From [Mycobacterium] crassicus (lineage in GTDB: Bacteria; Actinomycetota; Actinomycetes; Mycobacteriales; Mycobacteriaceae), in NCBI RefSeq assembly GCF_020181615.1, contig NZ_CP084029.1, positions 952,856 through 1,016,855 of the forward strand: a stretch of DNA of 64,000 nt. The letters are read 5' to 3'. The notes below the pieces were generated by a model that saw only the letters and a program-made list of their open reading frames with translations, was not told where the DNA came from and did not search any database. Below, one piece after another: positions 59,476 through 64,000 of this stretch (position 1 is the stretch's first letter; the number at the start of each line of letters is the position of its first letter). The translations under genes were made by a program, and so were the position numbers.

Positions 59476-60350
59476 GGTGCTGTCTGTTCCTTTTCGAGAT
59501 CGTGGAGTAGTTCCGACATCGCGGTGTCCTTGGTGAGCAGGTGATCCAGCACCGGATTCGCGGCGCCCCGCAACCAGCTGTAGATGTGCCACACGGCCGG
59601 CGCCATCGTGGTCGCCGCACGGTTGCGGATCCCGTCGGCAACCGATTTGGCGGCCTGCTCGGCGGTGATGCGCCGGTTCAGCGGCCACGGCAGCATGGCG
59701 CCCAGCCGCCGGCCGAGGTCGTCGGCGTCGAGGACGGCATGCGTCATGGCGGTGTCGACGATCCCGAAGTAGGCGATCTGCACGGTGGTGCCCAGACCGG
59801 CCAACTCCAGACGCAGGGCGCGGCCGAACTGCTCCACCGCGGCCTTGCTGATCATGTACGGCGAACCGGCCGCACCGGGTGTGAACGCCGCGCCGGAGGA
59901 GACGACGACGACGTGCCCCCCGCCGGCGATGACGTGTTCGAGTGCGGGTCGCACGGTGTTGAACACGCCGGTGAGGTTGATGCCGATGACCCGGTCGAAG
60001 TCGTCGCCGTCCATCATGCGCAGGGTCGACGGCGCCGGTGTGACCCCGGCGTTGGCGACGACCACGTCGAGGCGCCCGAAGTGGCGGACCGCGGCCGCGA
60101 CTGCTTGCGCCATCCCGGGCCGGTCGCGGACATCGGCGGCCAGGCCGATCGCGTTGCCCCCCAATTCATTCGCAGCACGCCCGACGGCCTCGGTGTCGAC
60201 GTCGACGAGGGCGACGGCTGCCCCTTGGGCATGCAGGTGGCGTGCCAGTGCGCGCCCGATGCCCTGGGCGGCTCCGGTGATCAGCACCACCCGGTCGGTG
60301 ACATCAAGGCGCGGCTTGGGGCCGGGGATCTGCCGTCCGGGCCATCTCAT
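59472..60350 (-). CDS. Short-chain dehydrogenase/reductase
   Basis: A 292-residue SDR: NAD(P) loop VLITGAAQGIGRALARHLHAQG, DVDTEAVGRAANELGG (acidic residue favouring NAD), VVANAGVTPAP, catalytic Ser in VVVVSSGAAFTPG and YxxxK in SPYMISKAAVEQFGRAL. A C-terminal extension of about 40 residues is atypical. It starts at MRWPGRQIPG, overlapping the monooxygenase stop. It probably oxidises or reduces the alcohol/ketone handled by the adjacent enzymes. Confidence 0.88.
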   Translation of the reverse strand: MRWPGRQIPGPKPRLDVTDRVVLITGAAQGIGRALARHLHAQGAAVALVDVDTEAVGRAANELGGNAIGLAADVRDRPGMAQAVAAAVRHFGRLDVVVANAGVTPAPSTLRMMDGDDFDRVIGINLTGVFNTVRPALEHVIAGGGHVVVVSSGAAFTPGAAGSPYMISKAAVEQFGRALRLELAGLGTTVQIAYFGIVDTAMTHAVLDADDLGRRLGAMLPWPLNRRITAEQAAKSVADGIRNRAATTMAPAVWHIYSWLRGAANPVLDHLLTKDTAMSELLHDLEKEQTAP

Positions 60351-61816
60351 CGGACGCTCAATTCGTAGGCGTCCCGGTCGAATCGACTGGTCCGCGCGGC
60401 GTACTCGAAGCTCCATCCCGGGTACAGGCCGGCGTTGCGACCGTCTTCGGTGTGGTAGTAGCTGCTGGCGCAACCCCCGGTGAGCCACACCGTCTTCTGG
60501 CTCCGGGTGTTCATGTCGTCGAGGAACGCCTCCTGCACCTCCGAGCGCACCTCAACCCGGGTCACCGCGCTGCGCCGCATCGTGGTTATCGCGTCGACGA
60601 TGTAGCGGGACTGGGCTTCGATCATGTAGATCGCCGACTGGTTGCCCACCGCCCCGAAGGGCGCCAGAGTGGCGAAGAAATTGGGGAATCCGGCGATGGC
60701 GACGCCCAGGTAGCTCTGCGGCCGCTTGGCGTACAGCTCCGAGTAGCTGTGCCCGCCGGTGCTGCGGATCCGTTCGTAGACGGCCGGCGGAACGATGAAC
60801 CCGGTGGCGTAGATGATGGTGTCGACCGGATGCTCGACGCCGTCGCGGGTGACGATCGAGCCGGCCCGGATCTCTTCGATGCCCGTGGCGATCACGTCGA
60901 CGTTGTCACGGGTCAGGGCAGGCAGGTAGTCGTCGGCGAAGATGGCTCGCTTGCAACCGATCATGTAGTCCGGCGTCAATGTCTTACGCAGCCCTTTGTC
61001 GCGCACCTGCCGGCGCAGCTGGAACTTGCCGAGCAGTTCGAAGGGATGGCGGAAACGCCGGTTCACGAATCCGACCAGGCCGAAACTCTCGATACCGGCG
61101 TAGTAGAAGCTGCGGATGATCCTGCCGATCAACGGGAATCGGCGCAGCAGTGCCCGCTCGGCAGCGGAGGTGTGGCGGTCCATCCGCGGCACGATCCACG
61201 GTGCCGATCGTTGGAACACCTTCAACCGCAACACCTTCGGCGCGATCTCCGGGATGATCTGGACCGCGGAGGCTCCGGTGCCCAGCACCGCGACCCGCTC
61301 TCCGGTCAGGTCGTGGTCGTGGTCCCAATGCAGGGAATGAAACGCCGTTCCGGCGAAGTTCTCCACGCCCGGAATATCGGGATATTTCGCCTCGCCGTAC
61401 ACGCCGGTCGCCGAGATCAGCACGGTCGCCGTCAGCACGCCGGTGTTGGTGTTCAGCACCCAGTGCCTGGCGTCCTCGTCCCAGTTGGCCTCCACCAGTT
61501 CGGTGTTGTAGGCGATATGCCGGACGATGTCGTTGTCCTCGGCCACCCGGTGCAGGTAAGCCAGGATCTCGGGCTGGGTGCCGTAGGTGCGTGACCAATC
61601 CGGGTTCGGCGCGAACGACAACGAGTACAGGTGTGACGGCACATCGCACGCGCACCCCGGATAGGTGTTGTCGCGCCAGGTGCCGCCCAGGTCGCCGGCA
61701 CGTTCCAGGATGACGAAGTCCTCGATGCCGGCGTCGTGCAGCTTGGTCGCCAACGCGATACCGCCGAAGCCCGCGCCGATGATGACGAGCTCGTGATGCT
61801 CGGCTTGTGGATCCAT
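60347..61816 (-). CDS. Flavin-containing (Baeyer-Villiger-type) monooxygenase
   Basis: A 489-residue flavoprotein. FAD loop ELVIIGAGFGGIALATKLHDAG, the Baeyer-Villiger fingerprint FAGTAFHSLHWDHD (FxGxxxHxxxW-type), NADPH loop VAVLGTGASAVQIIPEIAP, and DTIIYATGF before the C-terminal domain. It inserts oxygen next to a ketone, or oxygenates S/N atoms; substrate unknown. It starts at MDPQAEHHELVIIG, 42 bases from the palindrome that separates it from tetR. First gene of the operon with SDR and acyl-CoA dehydrogenase. Confidence 0.88.
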   Translation of the reverse strand: MDPQAEHHELVIIGAGFGGIALATKLHDAGIEDFVILERAGDLGGTWRDNTYPGCACDVPSHLYSLSFAPNPDWSRTYGTQPEILAYLHRVAEDNDIVRHIAYNTELVEANWDEDARHWVLNTNTGVLTATVLISATGVYGEAKYPDIPGVENFAGTAFHSLHWDHDHDLTGERVAVLGTGASAVQIIPEIAPKVLRLKVFQRSAPWIVPRMDRHTSAAERALLRRFPLIGRIIRSFYYAGIESFGLVGFVNRRFRHPFELLGKFQLRRQVRDKGLRKTLTPDYMIGCKRAIFADDYLPALTRDNVDVIATGIEEIRAGSIVTRDGVEHPVDTIIYATGFIVPPAVYERIRSTGGHSYSELYAKRPQSYLGVAIAGFPNFFATLAPFGAVGNQSAIYMIEAQSRYIVDAITTMRRSAVTRVEVRSEVQEAFLDDMNTRSQKTVWLTGGCASSYYHTEDGRNAGLYPGWSFEYAARTSRFDRDAYELSVR

Positions 61817-61857
61817 GCTCACCTCACTGTGGTTCGGCCGGGGCTCGCCACCGACTG

Positions 61858-61879
61858 ACAGGAAACATATGTTTCCTGT
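61858..61879. promoter_or_regulatory. Perfect 22-bp palindrome between monooxygenase and tetR
   Basis: The sequence ACAGGAAACATATGTTTCCTG plus a final T is its own reverse complement over 22 bases, with no mismatch. It sits 12 bases before the tetR ATG and 42 bases before the monooxygenase ATG. That is the size and position expected for a TetR-type operator controlling both divergent genes. Confidence 0.9.
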
Positions 61880-61890
61880 AGATTTGACGG

Positions 61891-62577
61891 ATGTCAACCG
61901 CCGCCCGGTCGACCGTCGCCGCCCGACCTGAGACGATCGGACCCGTGACCTCGGCAACCCCGGACCTGTGGCGGGGCCAGTCATTGGAGGCGCGCGCGGC
62001 ACAGCGGCGCGAGCGACTGCTGGACGCCGGCCTGGAATTGATGGGCACCGCCGGATCGGCTCAGACGACCTTGCGCGGGGTGTGCCGCGCCGCTGGGATA
62101 GGCCTGCGCTACTTCTACGAGAGCTTCACCGATCTGGATTCGTTGCAGGTGGCGGTCTATGACCGGGTTGCCGATTCCCTCACGCGGGCTGTCATCGGCA
62201 GCATCGCCGCGGTATCGGCGGACCCGCGAACGCGGGCCCGGGCGGCGTTCGGGAGCGCGATCGATTTCGTCGACGAAGATCCGCGACGGGGGCGCATTCT
62301 GTTTCGGGAGACCCTGGCCAGCGACGTGTTGCGTGAGCACGGTGCCGCGACCGTGCCACGGTTCGTGGCGCTGGTGATGACCGCCGTGACCGGCGAATCG
62401 CCGGAAGCCGGCGAGGTGTCCGCCACGCACCGGACGTTGCGGGTCAACGCACTGTCGGGGGCTCTGGTGGCCTTGTTTCTCGACCGCCAGGCCGGCGCTT
62501 CGCCGGTGTCCCGCGAGGAACTGATCGACTACTGCTCGGAGCTGACCTGGGCGGTGATCCGCGGTGAGCTCGGCTAG
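61891..62577 (+). CDS. TetR-family regulator of the monooxygenase operon
   Basis: A 228-residue TetR protein. After a 30-residue N-terminal extension, the helix-turn-helix covers about residues 33-80 (RRERLLDAGLELMGTAG, TTLRGVCRAAGIGLRYFYESF). The remaining helices form a ligand-binding domain (RILFRETLASDVLREHGAA). It is divergent from the monooxygenase operon across a perfect palindrome, so autoregulation and operon control are very likely. Inducer unknown. Confidence 0.9.
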   Translation: MSTAARSTVAARPETIGPVTSATPDLWRGQSLEARAAQRRERLLDAGLELMGTAGSAQTTLRGVCRAAGIGLRYFYESFTDLDSLQVAVYDRVADSLTRAVIGSIAAVSADPRTRARAAFGSAIDFVDEDPRRGRILFRETLASDVLREHGAATVPRFVALVMTAVTGESPEAGEVSATHRTLRVNALSGALVALFLDRQAGASPVSREELIDYCSELTWAVIRGELG

Positions 62578-63183
62578 TCAGCCGATGACCAGCGGCGTCA
62601 GGTAACCGCGGGCGAATGCGTCCAGCTCTGCCTCGGTCTGCAGTTGCAGGGTGCCGTGCGGCGCGACGATCAGCGAATGAATCACCCGGCAGAGCAGCTC
62701 CGCGCGCGTCGTCAGGTCGGGCATGTCCGGCAACAGGCCGCGATCGGCCGCCCCCTGTAGCGCGGCGGCGGTCGCCGCGATCGACATCGCCAGCGTCTCG
62801 GCGCTCTCGACGGTGAGCTTGGTCATCACGCGCTCCGGTTCGAGCAACAACATGCGGTTGACCAGCGGGTGGGCACGCCACCGAGTCACGACCGTGACGA
62901 AGATGGCGGAGATCAGATCGCCGATGTCGTCATGGCGGGCCGAGATGTCACCGAGCTCGGTCAGCACCGTGGCCACCTCGCGAGTGGTCACCGCTTGCAC
63001 CACGTCGTCACGGGAGCCGATCCGGCGGTAGACGGTGACCCGGTCGACGCCGGCCCGGCGGGCGATGTCCTCGATCGTCGTCTTTTTGACGCCGACGTTC
63101 GCGAACTGGACCAGGGCGGCATCGAGGATGCGGGATTCGATGCTCTCCTGCTGGTCGAGTGGGGATTGCGTCGCCGTCGCCAC
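62578..63183 (-). CDS. TetR-family regulator 2
   Basis: A 201-residue TetR protein started at GTG (ATATQSPLDQQESIESRIL); the open frame extends upstream but that part is the control region. Helix-turn-helix: ALVQFANVGVKKTTIEDIARRAGVDRVTVYRRIGSRDDVV. The ligand domain is helical with HPLVNRMLLLEPERVMTKL. It is divergent from the metal-dependent hydrolase gene, with a direct repeat between, which is the likely binding target. Its stop abuts the stop of the neighbouring tetR gene. Confidence 0.88.
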   Translation of the reverse strand: MATATQSPLDQQESIESRILDAALVQFANVGVKKTTIEDIARRAGVDRVTVYRRIGSRDDVVQAVTTREVATVLTELGDISARHDDIGDLISAIFVTVVTRWRAHPLVNRMLLLEPERVMTKLTVESAETLAMSIAATAAALQGAADRGLLPDMPDLTTRAELLCRVIHSLIVAPHGTLQLQTEAELDAFARGYLTPLVIG

Positions 63184-63214
63184 GTCATCACGGTAACAAG
63201 TCCGCCGGCTACGG

Positions 63215-63248
63215 CAAACGAATTGCTGCAACATTGTCAAACGAATTG
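63215..63248. promoter_or_regulatory. Direct repeat CAAACGAATTG, two copies
   Basis: CAAACGAATTG occurs twice, 23 bases apart start to start (about two helical turns), followed by CTGC and TTGC. It lies in the AT-rich divergent region between regulator 2 and the hydrolase gene. Two in-phase half-sites or one spaced operator for TetR 2 would fit. It also may overlap the hydrolase promoter. Confidence 0.6.
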
Positions 63249-63268
63249 TTGCTTTGTATCATCGTGGC

Positions 63269-64000
63269 ATGGGGCAACCGCTGGAGAACCGCTACGACCG
63301 CGAAGCGCATGCGATTCACGCACGCGACGTCCACTTCGACTTCTCCACCGTGCCGATGCACTACATCCCTGGTGAGGTGCTGGCGACCCACGTGGCCAAC
63401 GTCATGCACCTGGTGCTGCCCGAGGGGGAGCGGGCGATGGCGGCAGCGCTGTCCGAGGCGCTGCCCTACATCGCAGATGCGCGGTTACGCGAGGAGGTTC
63501 TGGGCTTCGTCGGCCAGGAGACCCAGCACGCCAACAGTCACGAGGGGGCTCGCCGGCATCTTCAGTCGATCGGCCTGGACGTCGAGGGTTTCGTCGGCAA
63601 GGTCGCCTGGTTGGTCGATCGGATCCTGGGTGACCACGGCCTCGTCGGCCGGGCCAAGAAGATGTGGCTCAAGGAGCGACTGGGTCTGTTCGCCGGCATG
63701 GAGCACTTCACCGCGGTGATCGGTGAGTGGATGCTCAACGCTGCCGTCCTCGAGGAGAAGGGCATGCACCCGGCGATGCTGGATCTGGTCCGCTGGCACG
63801 GTGCCGAGGAGGTTGAGCACCGCAGCGTCGTCTTCGACGCCTACATGTATCTGGACGGCAGCTATGCGCGGCGGGCGCGCACCGGGTTGTTGGCCACTGC
63901 CGTGCTCCTGCCGTTGTTCATCGTCTCGACGGCCTACCTGTACCGCAAGGATCCTTCGCCGGACAAGGGCGGGTTCTGGTTGTGGCAGTTCATCCGAGCG
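63269..64000 (+). CDS. Metal-dependent hydrolase, ferritin-like family, truncated by window end
   Basis: An ATG giving MGQPLENRYDREAHAIHARD and open to the window edge (244 codons visible). Residues about 30-210 carry helices with Glu/His pairs (VGQETQHANSHEGARRH, GLFAGMEHFTAVIGEWML, GAEEVEHRSVVFDAYMY), as in the PF10118-type metal-dependent hydrolases, followed by a hydrophobic segment (LLATAVLLPLFIVSTAYLY). The end is missing. Divergent from TetR 2, which probably controls it; the substrate is unknown. Confidence 0.8.
   Translation, partial: MGQPLENRYDREAHAIHARDVHFDFSTVPMHYIPGEVLATHVANVMHLVLPEGERAMAAALSEALPYIADARLREEVLGFVGQETQHANSHEGARRHLQSIGLDVEGFVGKVAWLVDRILGDHGLVGRAKKMWLKERLGLFAGMEHFTAVIGEWMLNAAVLEEKGMHPAMLDLVRWHGAEEVEHRSVVFDAYMYLDGSYARRARTGLLATAVLLPLFIVSTAYLYRKDPSPDKGGFWLWQFIRA

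Overview
The window is a high-GC actinobacterial chromosome segment from a mycobacterium in the broad sense (Mycobacterium/Mycolicibacterium group). The evidence is gene content and gene order: a tRNA cluster Lys/Glu-Asp-Phe, dapC, fadA-fadB, an XPB helicase pair, split molybdopterin genes around rpfA, cspB, a DUF3027 protein, sepH, serC, fprB, citA, gltA2, arfABC, prrAB, accD3, echA6, ctpE and a small antitoxin/SRPBCC pair. This is the order I recall for Rv0854-Rv0910 of M. tuberculosis. A heterodimeric ABC exporter next to prrA, a pdxH-MFS pair between the citrate synthases, and a monooxygenase operon at the right end depart from that backbone, and I see no PE/PPE genes. The species is therefore probably a non-tuberculosis mycobacterium.

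Layout. Positions 1-74 are an unbroken run of C, probably a contig-end artefact. From 75 to about 2310 lies accessory DNA: short, stop/start-overlapping genes, two small helix-turn-helix regulators, and a strong palindrome over one regulator's start codon. It abuts the 3' end of tRNA-Lys, a classic integration site, so I read it as one end of an integrated element whose remainder lies outside the window. From 2.8 to 7.5 kb are secreted or membrane proteins, two SRPBCC proteins and dapC. From 7.6 to 11 kb is the fadA-fadB beta-oxidation operon. From 11.3 to 16.4 kb are a methyltransferase, an FMN-type oxidase-family protein, the XPB helicase and its partner. From 16.5 to 21 kb are moaC-mog-moaE (+) and moaD-moaA (-) flanking rpfA, which has a c-di-AMP (ydaO-type) riboswitch leader and a bidirectional terminator.

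From 21 to 34 kb are cspB, a GST-type quinone reductase, transporters, small membrane proteins, an rRNA/tRNA methyltransferase, a PucR regulator divergent from a secreted DUF1214-like protein, sepH and serC. From 34 to 43.8 kb are a diiron oxygenase with fprB, two citrate synthases, pdxH, an MFS carrier, an FKBP isomerase, a lipoprotein related to the central domain of ArfA, and arfABC. From 43.8 to 57.9 kb are prrA-prrB, the asymmetric ABC exporter, accD3, echA6, a metallo-beta-lactamase-fold hydrolase with a tandem-repeat tail, a serine hydrolase lipoprotein, ctpE and the small pair after it. From 58.3 to 64 kb a fully overlapped operon (flavin monooxygenase, SDR, acyl-CoA dehydrogenase) faces a TetR gene across a perfect 22-bp palindrome, followed by a second TetR gene and a truncated metal-dependent hydrolase.

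The least ordinary signals are a DNA repeat that appears as five tandem 57-bp units inside one gene and once, in a different reading frame, inside accD3; a 47-bp intergenic repeat found after moaE and after echA6; the element at the tRNA-Lys end; and the riboswitch-rpfA leader. All family assignments come from reading the sequence and remembered family features; no search was run.
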